Source: Epichloe hybrida
Lineage: Eukaryota; Ascomycota; Sordariomycetes; Hypocreales; Clavicipitaceae
NCBI GenBank assembly: GCA_019022495.1
Contig: JAFEKR010000009.1
Span: forward strand, 1,426,001 to 1,490,000
Direction: 5' to 3'
DNA length: 64,000 nucleotides
How positions within the stretch are numbered: the first letter of the stretch is position 1; the number at the start of each line of letters is the position of its first letter. The notes beneath the pieces are model-generated. The model saw only the letters and a program-made list of their open reading frames with translations. It was not told where the DNA came from and ran no database searches. The translations under genes were made by a program, and so were the position numbers. This document shows, piece after piece, positions 22,230-32,674 of this stretch.

Positions 22230-24750
22230 ATGGCGACTTCCTCTCTGCCGCGGGGCACCTGGCTCTTGGTGCTCTGCGTCTGCGTGATCCTGCTACCCGG
22301 TCAAGCTGCCGCGTTTGGGGCTGGCAACATCCCATCCATTGCTCAGGTGTGTTCAAGAAGAGTCTCGCCTACGTTGGAATAAAAGTTGTCGGCTAACAAT
22401 GGCGGCAACCACCAGGTCGAAGGACACAATTGGCGTCATGGTGGTAAGCTGAACCAAATGTTGCCTACACATTCCGTGACACAGAGAAGTGAACTGACAT
22501 GCCTCCCGCAGACATCGAAGACATGCTTGCCAGTGTCGCCTTCTTGCACGGCAAGAAATGGACTTCTATGCTGATCAAGCGAACCTACTTTGGCAATTGG
22601 CTCCGAGACTATTCACAAGCCGTCGACGTTGGCAGTCTAAAGGGCGTGAACGCCGCCACGATTCGCATTCTGGTCTGGGTCTTGTCCTTCATGGCATTTG
22701 GCTATGCCACGGAAGAATTCGAGGTTACCGAAGAGCGTCTCGGCTGCTACCGCCCAGAGGAGCACATCGACAACCCCTTGGGCTACGCCGATGGCCTCGA
22801 TGCGCGCAAGTTCGACCCCCGTCTCCGAGGCCCCGTCGAGCCCGTCGAAACAGAAATCGACATGAAGACGGGCATGAAAAACTACATTTCCAACGAGACG
22901 GGCAGATGGGCCACAAGCGCCGGCTTCATCCGCTTCAGCTTTGCCCGCTCCATTCACTTTGGCCGACTATACACCTGCGGTGAGCATGGCAAGGGTAAGG
23001 ATGAAAATCTCTGCGAAGCCCTTCGCTGTCTCGGCCAGGCCCTTCATTGTCTAGAGGACTTCGGCGCGCACAGCAACTACTGCGAGCTGGCGCTTCGCGA
23101 ACTCGGCTACCATAACGTCTTCCCTCACTGTGGCACACAGACCGAAATCAACATCAACGGCAAGAGGATTTATCCCATTGTCACGGGCACTTTCGGCGCC
23201 GTCGACTTCTTGCACTCTGTCATTGGAGAAGCCAACGATCACTTCACTCAGTCCGAGGTCGACGAGGTCGATGTTGCTCTCAAGAATGCCGAAGGTGCGC
23301 GAAGCGGCCCGGTAGCCACCGGAGACCGAGGCTTTTTCGATGGATCCGGCCCAACCGACTTCATCTCCTTACTGTCCAATGTGCCCGATCTGGGAACCGG
23401 ATTTGCCGCCGAGGCGCGAGGACTCAAAGAGGCATCGGACGCTCAAGAGCGGGCGAACCAGCAAAACCAACAGCGCGCCCGCGCCGACAATGTCAACATT
23501 GTGCCTGGCATGAGCCCGGACTTTGACCCCGTCAAGACGGCCAAGCGCATCTACCCCATTTTGGTCTTCCGCGATAACATTGTCAAGGCCATCAGCCGCG
23601 GCATCGCCAAGGTCCCCGGGCTCGAGAAGCTGCTCGAACATATTAGCGAGACCATAACGGCCTTTGTCCTCGGCCTCCTCGCCCCCTTTATCCGACCCAT
23701 CATCAGCTCCGTCACCAAAGTCCTGAAAGATGGCTCAACCGGCGTCATCACCGCCAGTTCCAAGTCTCAACTCGAGCCGTGGGAGAACGACCGGTGTTCT
23801 GACCCTACACACTCCATGCTCTCCAAGGACCATTTTACCAATGTGCTCAACTCGTGCGCCGGCCGAGTCGCCGCCACTATTCTTCAATATACCGTTCCGT
23901 GAGTTTCTTCCTCTGTCTGGCATCCCATTGCCAAGCATGAATTTTGAGCTAACCAACCAGTCGCGTCCTCTTCGCCTGGGAAAACCCCAACGTCCCCGTC
24001 GACGAAGTCGTAAACGACGTCATCCGCGCATTCCACCACCCAGCTCTGCGTCACGAAGACATTGAAATCCAGCGCGACATGTTCAACACCGTGCGCAAAT
24101 GGGCGGAGGAGCATCCTCGTCGCCACGAACTAGACCGCGTCCTGTCCTCTGAATCGGTCAAGAAGGGGAAAAACCACGTCCTCGGCCAATCTTCCACAAA
24201 GACCGGCGGCGGCCACTCCCACGGTGCCTTCGAATCCCTCAGCCAGCTTGGCCACGGAAAAGTCGCTGGCTCGTTGTGGTCTCAAGTCAAGACGCGTGAT
24301 CTCGACTCCATGTCTGGCAATGACGGCAACCAATCCGCCAACTATGTGTCGGACACGCCTGCTCCACAAGGCAGCAAGATGCCTACGCCCCCCTCGTCGT
24401 ACGCATCCGGCTCTGGGACGGCGGCGCCCACCGGCGAAGCTGCATCGTACTTGAACGAGAGCAATGCCTTTCAGACCGGCCCGACCGGCGGCTATGATGC
24501 ACCGCCGCCTCCTGGACAGTACTACCAGAGCTACAATCAGCAGCAGGGCGGTGGTCCCCCGGCATACGGCGGTCCTCCTCCTTCCCAAGGCTACGGCGGT
24601 CCCCCTACCGGTCAATGGGGACAGCCTCAACCTCCCCAGGGGTACGGTGCTCCCGGGTACGGCGCTCCTCAGGGTCAGTATCCTGGGTATCAGGGACAGC
24701 AACAGCAGCCCCCAGGGTGGAATCAGTACCCGGGACAGGGACGGTACTAG
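22230..24750 (+). CDS. het-C: HET-C heterokaryon incompatibility protein
   Basis: Four exons, 22230-22346, 22416-22443 (28 nt), 22512-23898 and 23961-24750, give about 773 residues. The N-terminus (MATSSLPRGTWLLVLCVCVILLPGQAAAFGAG across the first 32 residues) is a clear signal peptide. The body matches the Het-C family: 'VEGHNWRHGDIEDML', 'YFGNWLRDYSQAVDVG', 'NPLGYADG', 'LGQALHCLEDFGAHSNYCELAL'. Residues about 635 onward are low-complexity and end in a Gly/Tyr/Pro/Gln-rich tail. In Neurospora crassa het-c is a polymorphic allorecognition gene, and unlike alleles in one heterokaryon trigger cell death; homologues also occur outside fungi. The gene is complete here. No neighbouring pin-c-like HET-domain gene is in the window, so an active incompatibility locus cannot be claimed. 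Confidence 0.92.
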
Positions 24751-25186
24751 AGCCTTTACAAGCCAGTAAGAAGATGGTACAGCGGAGTTGAACTACCTGA
24801 TTGATTTGTTCCAAGGATGCAAAACGTGGTTCTGGTTAAATATAGTGGCTGGGTATCGCCAGCGATTCCCATGTCTTTACATATCCGATGTATTGGCCAC
24901 AACCAATAAGCCAAAACAGAATTATTAAAATTCAATATCTACAATACATGCCATGCAGTTTAATCAAAACAACAAGATGCCGTATTCGCAGTCGCTGTTT
25001 ATGAAATCCAGTTGAACCAAAAATGGAATGTAAAATGAAACTCCCGTTAATGCTCAGTGCATTCAACTCCAAGCTCATCGAACTCGATATCAGTCACCCA
25101 AACAAACCACGACTTACTCGAAAGTAGTTTCTCAAGAGAAAGCCCCCCCGCCCCCCCAAAAAAAAGAAAGAAAGAAAGAAAAAGAA
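24751..25186. other. Convergent intergenic region with dispersed repeat
   Basis: 3' regions of het-C (+) and the phosphatase gene (-). It contains the second copy of the dispersed short repeat at 24887 and a C-run/GAAA microsatellite at about 25145-25180. No gene. Confidence 0.5.
24887..24945. repeat. Dispersed short repeat, copy 2
   Basis: GATGTATTGGCCACAACC then AATAAGCC and an A-rich tail with TTCAATA. Compared with the copy at 10576, two core positions are changed, C to T and G to A. Confidence 0.65.
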
Positions 25187-27238
25187 TCACCTCTTTCCCC
25201 TCCTCGGATCCTGGGCCTCCGCCCTCCTGATATCCCGAATCTCCTTGGTCCCCATGCTGCCGAGCCCGCCCTCGCTCCTGCGCTCCCACCCGCCTAGTCT
25301 GACGACCTGACAGGTGGCGTTGTCTCCGTCCTTGGACACCTCGGTCGCGAAGTCGACTATATTTCTGGCTCCGGCCTCGGGTGTCTTGGACTCCTTGATG
25401 ACGTCGACGATTTCCTGGTCGCTGAGGGTGCCACTTACGCCGTCGCTCATGAGGACGAGGAAAGAGTACTCTGCGGGGCCCATTTCCACGCGTGTGATTT
25501 CCGGCTCGGCGGAGACCCCGATCCGCTTGGATCGGATGTCGCCGAAGGCGCGGGAGTTGGCGAGGCCGGCGATGCGTTCCTCGCCGAAGCTGTCGCCCGT
25601 GACCATGGATCCGGCGGGTGCGTAGCGGCGGAGGCGTCTGCTCTCGGTGGGAGTCGTGGGATGGTGGTCCGAGGTGAGGGGGTAGGGGAGTCCCGTGGCT
25701 GTTTCGCAGAGGAGGATGCGCGAGTCGCCGACGTGGGCTGCGACGAGGGTCGAGTTTGCTGCCGGGTGCCAGAAGGGCGCGGCTGTGGGCGTGGATATGA
25801 GAACTACCGAAGCGGTTGAGCCGCCCTTGAAGCGGGTGGTGCCTCCGATGCCGTGGCCAGAGGGAGTGGCATGGGGCATGCCGAGGATCTCGTCGTCGTT
25901 GAGGGGCTGGTCTGAGTCGTCTGGGTCGGCCTTGCGTGCTTGCGCAGACACAAAGTCCAGGTCGGCGCGGAGAAAGGCGTACTCGAGACTGGACTCGACC
26001 GTCACCGAGGTTGGCTTGCCTGCTTCTTCGGACAGGTCGAAGTATTCGGGGCTGAAGCGGCGAAAGTAGCCGCCAATCGTGCTCCCGTAGGACTCGACGA
26101 GTTCGCGCTCGAGTTGGATGGCCTTGCCAATGTCTCGCGACTGCACCGACAGCGATTCCGCACTGGGCAAAGGCTTGCCATGGTCTGGTTTGTCAACAAG
26201 TCTTCTGTCATCGGCGTCGGGCACCTTCATGTCCTTTTCTACCTCGTGGGCAGTCTTCATTTCTACCGAGTCCAGCGCTTTTTGTTTGGATGTGGCTTGC
26301 GGTCTCGCACCAACGGCATGGCTCTGTTCTTGGCCTGGCTTCTTACTGCGCAAGCTGCTCTGCAACCCGAATTCTCTCGCCGCCTCCTCGACATAGCCGT
26401 GGAGCTCGTCTCGCAGGAAATGCGAGCATTGGGTCCCACCATGACCGTCAAAGACGGCAAAGTAGAATATCTGGGGGTCCCCAAGCACGCTGTCCGCCGG
26501 GGTAGCTTCACCTGGCTTTTGCCTCACGCTCATGGGACCTCTCTTGGCAAAGGCGGGTATGTCCACTGTGCCTGCCTGATCGGTATCTTCGTTGTAGGCA
26601 CGGCTCCCTCTGGCCGTGGCCGAGCCAAAGTGGTGCTTGGCCCTTCGTAACGGTATTCGCACCACGGTCAAGTCACGGCTGGACATGTTGGGGATTGAGA
26701 CGGCGGCGGGGGACGAGCCCGGACTGGGTGTGTGAGGAGTCGACGCATCGCGGGGCAATTTGTGGCCGGGACCGACACCGCGATGAGAGTCTGGGTGAAG
26801 CGATGACGACGGCAGATGGGTGACAAAGTATGTATGGAAGTAGTGCCGTAGTTGCTGATCTGGGTACCGGGACATGGACACGCAGTGGTGGTTCGCTGCA
26901 AGTGAGGAGGAAGTTTGGCGAGGCAAGTTGGTATGTCGGGAGGGAGTCCCGGACCTCGACGTGGCTGGGAATGATGGCCGTGACGTCGCTCCCGCTCGAG
27001 CTCGAGCCCCCGGGGCTTTCGATTGTGAGCTCCCAGAGTCTTCAGCTGGCGAAGAAGTCGGTGGCGTCAAGCGAGCAGCAAGCAGCGAGGACGACGCTGC
27101 CAATGGTCGCGGTGCGCTTTCTGCCGACAGGTGAGCGGCGGCCGTGGATGCTGAGCATCGCGCCCTGTGCCCAAGAGAAGCCATTGTCAGGTGGAAGTGA
27201 TGCGAAGGGGTGAAGAGACGGGTCACAGTAGTATGCAT
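25187..27238 (-). CDS. PP2C-family protein phosphatase, probably mitochondrial (Ptc6-like)
   Basis: One open frame of 683 residues; a second in-frame ATG at 27184 (MASLGHRAR) is an equally plausible start. The first 180 residues are rich in Ser/Arg/Ala/Pro with few acids, consistent with a mitochondrial presequence. PPM metal-binding motifs follow in order: RGSRAYNEDTD (E217, D218), FAVFDGHGG (D264), AHVGDSRILLC, LTSDHHPTTPTE, ANSRAFGDI, LVLMSDGVSG and DNATCQVV. All metal-coordinating aspartates appear present, so Mn/Mg-dependent Ser/Thr phosphatase activity is expected. A long insert after DGHGG, with 'GGYFRRFSPEYF' and 'SLEYAFLRADLDFV', resembles yeast Ptc6, which acts on mitochondrial pyruvate dehydrogenase and in mitophagy; the Ptc6 assignment is inference. 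No introns. Confidence 0.85.
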   Translation of the reverse strand: MHTTVTRLFTPSHHFHLTMASLGHRARCSASTAAAHLSAESAPRPLAASSSLLAARLTPPTSSPAEDSGSSQSKAPGARARAGATSRPSFPATSRSGTPSRHTNLPRQTSSSLAANHHCVSMSRYPDQQLRHYFHTYFVTHLPSSSLHPDSHRGVGPGHKLPRDASTPHTPSPGSSPAAVSIPNMSSRDLTVVRIPLRRAKHHFGSATARGSRAYNEDTDQAGTVDIPAFAKRGPMSVRQKPGEATPADSVLGDPQIFYFAVFDGHGGTQCSHFLRDELHGYVEEAAREFGLQSSLRSKKPGQEQSHAVGARPQATSKQKALDSVEMKTAHEVEKDMKVPDADDRRLVDKPDHGKPLPSAESLSVQSRDIGKAIQLERELVESYGSTIGGYFRRFSPEYFDLSEEAGKPTSVTVESSLEYAFLRADLDFVSAQARKADPDDSDQPLNDDEILGMPHATPSGHGIGGTTRFKGGSTASVVLISTPTAAPFWHPAANSTLVAAHVGDSRILLCETATGLPYPLTSDHHPTTPTESRRLRRYAPAGSMVTGDSFGEERIAGLANSRAFGDIRSKRIGVSAEPEITRVEMGPAEYSFLVLMSDGVSGTLSDQEIVDVIKESKTPEAGARNIVDFATEVSKDGDNATCQVVRLGGWERRSEGGLGSMGTKEIRDIRRAEAQDPRRGKR

Positions 27239-27254
27239 GCTATTATTGCTAGAT

Positions 27255-27303
27255 CTTCCTAGCTGCGAGGGTTAAAAGCTACGAGGGTCGAAGTTGCGAG
27301 GGT
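27255..27303 (-). repeat. Three 15-bp minisatellite units, inverted relative to the main array
   Basis: AGCTGCGAGGGTTAA, AAGCTACGAGGGTCG and AAGTTGCGAGGGTTT follow in tandem. Their reverse complement (CGACCCTCGCAGCTT type) is the unit of the large array at 29173. They lie about 210 bp upstream of the HNH-type gene. Confidence 0.75.
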
Positions 27304-27512
27304 TTTTGTGTTAGGTGGCGCAGGTGCCTCGCACCTTCCCCCCCCTTTCAGAGTTCAGCTTACTTTTGTGCCAAGAAAGCTAAAATCCGTCCCTTTACAA
27401 AAGTTCTCGGTTCAGTGATTCTTTCAGCGGATTTCCACTCTCTTTCTCCATCCACTTCCCATTCCCGTTTGTTACCCATTCCATCATCCATTCCATTACC
27501 TCTCGAAAGAAA

Positions 27513-29051
27513 ATGAATGAAACGCCACAACTTACGGGTAGGGAATCCCCCGAGGGTTTCCCACCCTGTGCAGCAATTCTCCCAGAAGGGCTATCTTCTA
27601 CAATAGAAGAGCACAACAAAGCGCGAAATTTCTCAAACGCTCTGGAGGAAGAATACAACGCCTTATCAGAGAAAATACTGCCAGACGTGGAACCAGATCA
27701 GGAGATTCCGAAGCCAGACCCCAAGGCAAGCCTCAAGTTAGCACTCCTTGGCTGTGAGTTCGCCATTCAGCAAAAGAAAGCTCTACAATTAGAGCAAAAA
27801 GTTGTAGAAGAGAGGGTCAAAGCCAGTTTGATGCAACCAACGGAAGCCGATCGACATATCCAAGGCATACGAAAACGTTACTTCTCTGCTGGGAGCGACC
27901 TATGGAAACATGAAACGAAAAAAGCTCGACTCCAAGATGATGCTGGAACAGTACGACTCTTAGACCCAAGGGGTAATGCGCTCACCGAATGCCTTTTGGC
28001 TATTTACAAGAAGTCGGATGGCCTTGACAGGACGAAGAAACGACAATCAAATTGGCGGCGAGATGCGTTAACTTATTACAACGGAGTTATGGACACTAAG
28101 CATTCCCGAATCGTTTGGTGTCACATAAGCGGTGAATGGCGCGACACTGATAACATCAAAACTGCTCATATCGTACCTCATTTCATGGACGTTGGTAGTA
28201 TTGGTGAGATACTGTTTGGCGATAGGGCAGAATCACTTGAAAAAGCTGGGAACTCACTCCTCTTATCAAACACACTTAAGGGCTGGTTTGATTCGTATCA
28301 TATTGTTGTTGTTCCAGTCGATGCGGATGAAACCCCTATCACACGATGGAAGACAGTTGTGATATCACCCTCAATCCGAAAATCAAGTTACTATTTGGGA
28401 GAGACAGCAGAACATATTGACGAAAAGGAATTGACATTCCGTAACGAGAAACGTCCAGTCGCGCGGTTTCTTTATTTTCATTTTATTATGGCGCTGATCC
28501 GGATTAAGGACCTTAAACGGACAGGATGGGAGGATGCATGGGCGAAGTTTTATACCCAACGCCCGTTCCCAACACCAGGGCGCTACATGCGCAAATCAAT
28601 GTTATTCGCCCTCGCAACTCATTTTGGGACCACAGATACGCATTCGTTAGAGTCTTGGATTGCGGAACATGGCTTCGATTCGCCATTGCAGCTCACCGAT
28701 AGTGAGGCCGCAGAAGCGGCTCGACGAGTCCATGAAACAGTAGAAGAAGCTGCTGTGCGCGCAGAGCAGGCTGCTCAGAGGCTCGAAGATGGTGATGAGA
28801 GCTACGAAGACAGTGATGACAGATCAGTACACGGTGGTGAGGGCTCAGAAGACGGTGGTGAGGGCTCAGAAGACGGTGGTGAGGGCTCAGAAGACGGTGG
28901 TGAGGGCTCAGAAGACGGTGTGGGGCTCAGAAGACGGGTGGTGAGGGCTGGGCTGATGCCGCTAACGCAGGACGGAGACGGTGCTCGTTTTAATAGGGGA
29001 GACTGGGTACTATCGCTTGGACTTTTGCTGCCACCCGGATCGGAGAGATGA
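27513..29051 (+). CDS. HNH-nuclease-like domain protein with acidic repeat tail
   Basis: A single open frame of 512 residues. Residues about 30-120 are helical and charged. An HNH_2-like nuclease core spans about 200-262: WCHISGEWRD (C203), IKTAHIVPHF (H219), GNSLLLSNTL (N247) and GWFD (D260). This Cys-AHIVP-GN-fD pattern marks a large, poorly characterised fungal family. Residues about 395-470 are Glu/Ala-rich, then a 7-residue unit GGEGSED repeats about four times before the coding minisatellite breaks and the frame shifts, leaving a non-acidic tail (VGLRRRVVRAGL...). The start follows a CT-rich leader. Codon use and GC look like neighbouring genes. It is bracketed by 15-bp minisatellites and sits at the edge of the AT-rich block. 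Catalysis has not been shown for this family as far as I know. Confidence 0.78.
   Translation: MNETPQLTGRESPEGFPPCAAILPEGLSSTIEEHNKARNFSNALEEEYNALSEKILPDVEPDQEIPKPDPKASLKLALLGCEFAIQQKKALQLEQKVVEERVKASLMQPTEADRHIQGIRKRYFSAGSDLWKHETKKARLQDDAGTVRLLDPRGNALTECLLAIYKKSDGLDRTKKRQSNWRRDALTYYNGVMDTKHSRIVWCHISGEWRDTDNIKTAHIVPHFMDVGSIGEILFGDRAESLEKAGNSLLLSNTLKGWFDSYHIVVVPVDADETPITRWKTVVISPSIRKSSYYLGETAEHIDEKELTFRNEKRPVARFLYFHFIMALIRIKDLKRTGWEDAWAKFYTQRPFPTPGRYMRKSMLFALATHFGTTDTHSLESWIAEHGFDSPLQLTDSEAAEAARRVHETVEEAAVRAEQAAQRLEDGDESYEDSDDRSVHGGEGSEDGGEGSEDGGEGSEDGGEGSEDGVGLRRRVVRAGLMPLTQDGDGARFNRGDWVLSLGLLLPPGSER
28833..28950 (+). repeat. 21-bp coding minisatellite in the HNH gene
   Basis: Four exact 21-bp units encoding GGEGSED (28833-28916) are followed by a unit with a small deletion and one with an extra base, which together shift the reading frame. 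In the alternative frame the acidic repeat would continue into a short tail ending in tandem stops at about 28990. Confidence 0.85.
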
Positions 29052-29172
29052 TTTCCGCGACAAGAGTGAGGGTGTTTAAAATTTATATATATGATATATC
29101 AAATATTCAATTAAAAATGGCCGCTTTGAATTTGTGCGTATTAATGTACTATCGTCAGAAGCGGCTAGGCAG

Positions 29173-29850
29173 CAGCTCCAACCCTCGTACTCACAGCTTC
29201 GACTATCACAGCTTCGACCCTCACAGCCTCGACTGTCATAGCCTCAACCCTCACAGCTTCGACCCTCATAGCTACAATCGTCATAGCCTCAAAACTCATA
29301 GCTTCAACCCTCACAGCCTCAACCCTCATAGCTTCGACCCTCATAGCCTCGACCGTCATAGCTCCAACCCTCACAGCTTCGACCCTCATAGCTACAATCG
29401 TCATAGCCTCAAAACTCATAGCTTCAACCCTCACAGCCTCAACCCTCATAGCTTCGACCCTCATAGCCTCGACCGTCATAGCTCCAACCCTCACAGCTTC
29501 GACCCTCATAGCTACAATCGTCATAGCCTCAAAAATCATAGCTTCAACCCTCACAGCCTCGACCCACACAGCTCCAACCCTCATAGCCTCGACCGTCATA
29601 GCTCCAACCCTCATAGCTTCGACCCTCATAGCTACAATCGTCATAGCCTCAAAAATCATAGCTTCAACCCTCACAGCTCCAACCCTCATAGCTCCAACCC
29701 TCACAGCCTCGACCCTCACAGCTCCAACCCTCATAGCTTCAACCCTCATAGCTTTGACCCTCACAGCTTCGACCCTCACAGCTACGATTGTCATAGCCTC
29801 AAAGCTTATAGCTTCGACCCTCACAGCCTCGACTGATATAGCCTTAACCC
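29173..29850 (+). repeat. 15-bp minisatellite array with 120-bp higher-order unit
   Basis: About 45 tandem units of the type CCCTCAYAGCYTCRA. Eight units form a 120-bp higher-order repeat: 29281-29400 and 29401-29520 are identical, and the next two blocks are close variants. Because 15 is a multiple of three, long open frames exist on both strands (29048-29836 plus, 5-residue period PHSFD; 29165-29854 minus, period VRVEA). I treat these as by-products of the repeat rather than genes. Confidence 0.92.
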
Positions 29851-30400
29851 TCACGTCTTAAGTGCGCTAGCTTTTAAACAACTGCGCTAACTTAGATCAC
29901 ACCCTAATAATACAGTTACACCCTCCCTTCGGGTTAACGGGCGGTGATGGACATGCCAGGAAGCAGAAAACAATTAAAACTAATAATGCGCACCTTGCCC
30001 GTGCGACTTCTTCGATAGATTTAGGGTGTGATCCACGAGCCGGTGCAAGCTTTGCACTGACATTGCATGATACGAATTGTATGTGGAGTTGTATGGGGCG
30101 GCCACTTTACATGTATCGAGCATCGGCTTCCCCTGGGGGACCGAATCGACGCAAGAGTGGTGCGAACAGCGGCCATGGATGATGGGCTTGCGGGAATCGT
30201 CTGGTCGTCGTCGCAGACTAGAAGACGACGACGACGACGACGACGACGACGACAAAGTGCCTGCCACCTGGTGCGGGCCGAACCCCGCAGCCAACAGCGG
30301 TGCCTTGTTCTGTTCTGGCCAATCCACTTCAACAACCATCGTGTTGAGGATATTCACAGCCTCACATCGTAGCCTCAGATATTAGGCATCACTCTTATCA
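29851..30400. other. Boundary zone between gene block and AT-rich block
   Basis: Contains a perfect 13-bp inverted repeat (GATCACACCCTAA at 29895-29907 and its complement at 30021-30033) and a trinucleotide array (GAC)10 at 30224-30253. A minus-strand open frame (29980-30357) reads through the GAC array as poly-Ser and is not convincing. Composition changes to AT-rich at about 30390. Confidence 0.55.
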
Positions 30401-31351
30401 TCCCCTCTTCGTTTAATAATATAGCTTCCCGTATCGCGTTTAATATCGCGGTTTATCGCAGGCTTTGTTTGAAGACCTAGATTTATTACTTATAGATTTA
30501 AAGCTTATAAGCTTCCCTTTTCTCTTCTAGATTCTAAATTCCTAGATAGTAATTTTATATTATTATCTTCTCTTCTAATTACTCTTTACCTCTATTTACA
30601 TTATCCTATAGGTTATAAGCCTAGCGCTTATAATTATGCCCTTACTTTCTTTTTTATTCTTTTCCTTTATCTAACTATTATAGTCTTATATATAATTACA
30701 TATCTTTTCCTAATATTTTATTAAAGTAAATTACTTAACTTATAAGGTAGTATAAAGATTTCCTTTTCTTACCTAAAAACTAATAATACTATATAAGTTA
30801 AGATCTAATTAATTATAATTTAGCTTCCTTTTATATATATAAAAGCTATAAAAATTTTATATAACTAGGAATTAAATATATAACCTTTATATATTATTTT
30901 TTCTAATTTATAAGTATAATAATTTTTCTCTAAGCTATAAACTTATATATTACTTAATATTATATAATCTTTTATAATATATATAAAAAGTTAATCCCTT
31001 CTAGGTAAATCTTAGTAAATAGTAAGCTAGGATAAGATATTCCTTATAGAATTACCTTAAGTACTTAAAACTAATAATCTAAATCTATTACTATTTAGGG
31101 TAAAGTAATATATAGTAAAGCAAGTAAAGTAAGTATAGTAAATTCTAGGTAAAGCATTGCCCTTTAACTAGGCTAAGGTAAAATATTTTAAGGTATTTAA
31201 AAACACCTTTTAGGCTACTTATATTCTTAACTTTATATCTCTATATATTAGTAACCACATAGTAATTTAATTCTTAGAGAGCTATTACTATAACTCCTAT
31301 TAGACTAAATTAATAATAATTAGTACTAAATACATATAGTAATAGAAGTAT
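30401..31351. other. AT-rich RIP-like DNA, not assignable
   Basis: Very low CpA, TpG and CpG. No recognisable protein on either strand, no tandem repeat. Presumably an old mutated repeat. Confidence 0.5.
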
Positions 31352-32387
31352 TGTCACGGCTTGCACCGAAAGGTTAAGAACGAAGTGATAGCTAAGACTA
31401 TCGTAGTTACTGCTAGATAGATACTAGCTAGGGGCAGGTGCATAAAGGTTTTAATCTCTAACCTAGCACTAATAATATACATAGTCTATAATAAATACCT
31501 TACTTTATAAGTATATAGCTATCTTATAGCTAGCTAGCCTCTTTATTATTTATATAGCTTAAAGGTTCTTTAAAGACTTACTTTAATAAATATCTTATCT
31601 TTAATCTTTATACTTCTAATATAATACCTCCCTTATATATAATTAACCTTAATTATAAAATAAGCTACTTACTTAGGGTATAGTTACTATATTAGAGCTT
31701 TATAAGGAAAATAAAATAAGGCACCTTATATCTAGATATATAAGTAAATAAAAAGAAATAATAATAATAATACTACAAATTAAAAATAACCCCTTTTATT
31801 ATAGTTAGTAATGTTTAAATAGTAGCTTATATATAGCTTTACTATAGTAAAATAAATATTATTACCTATTATATAGCTAAAAGAAAAAAAATAACCTATA
31901 TTAATTTTTATAATTAGTTAAATAAATAAGGTACTTAATACTAGGGTTTTAAATAGTCTAACTAGAGGGCTTATATTATAGTTATTATAAGTTTATAGCT
32001 ATTAGGTATATATGTGTTTAGTAGTGCTAATAGTTATTATTATAATTTATAAATTACTTATATATAGTGTATTAGATTACTTAAGGGGTCTAAGGTTAAT
32101 ATAAAAGAGACTAATTTTCCCTCTTTTTATACTTTTCCTTTCTTTTATAATATCCCTTAATCTTATAAGTTACTCTTACTAGCTAAGTAATAGCTCTCTT
32201 ACTACTATTACTTAGTAATTACTAACCTCTTTTAGTCCTTAATTATTATTATTATCTATCCTTATTTATCTTAGTTTTTGCCCTTATCTAGCTTATAAGT
32301 TTATACTCTTATTAGTATAACTTCCTTATCTAGTCTATTATAGCTAACTTATAGCTAGTTTACTATATTTAAGTCTTATACTTAAAC
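31352..32387. mobile_element. Ty3/gypsy family G, copy 1, left part
   Basis: Starts TGTCACGGCTTGCACCG and matches 56623-57662 at length, so it is the LTR end of the same gypsy family. It stops at 32387 where a copia element has inserted, and resumes at 45221. The coding part of the family, seen in copy 2, runs on the minus strand. Confidence 0.8.
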
Positions 32388-32674
32388 TGTGGCTTCCTTC
32401 GGACCCTCGGACAATAGATAGTCTAACCGTGGCTAAAGAGTGAAGCCACCGAAGGGATGCACGCAATGCAATTAGATATATTATAAGCTACCCCGCTCTA
32501 TTAGCAGTAACACTACACTATAGCCTTACTTTTCCCTCTCTTTTACTTACCTTCTCTTCTAGCTAGATTCCTTTCCTTCTCCCTTTTCTTTTCTCTTAGT
32601 TATTAGCTATTATTATTAACTTTATTAAATTTAACCCCTTTACACTAGTGTAACATTCCTTAGTATAACTAACA
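32388..32674 (+). repeat. Copia 5' LTR
   Basis: 287 bp, TG...CA ends. It differs from the 3' LTR mainly by C/T and G/A exchanges, for example GCTTCCTTCGGACCC versus GCTTCCTTTAGACCC. Confidence 0.9.

Noticed and set aside
22230..24750. An active het-C/pin-c incompatibility locus
   Set aside because: Only het-C is visible; no HET-domain partner gene lies nearby.
25314..26650. Plus-strand open frames opposite the PP2C gene
   Set aside because: They lie wholly over the phosphatase coding sequence and have no recognisable features.
29048..29836. 262-codon plus-strand and 229-codon minus-strand open frames in the minisatellite
   Set aside because: They result from a 15-bp period without stops; no non-repetitive domain, and both strands are open equally.
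29980..30357. 125-codon minus-strand frame with a poly-Ser run
   Set aside because: The run comes from the (GAC)10 microsatellite; the rest resembles no protein.
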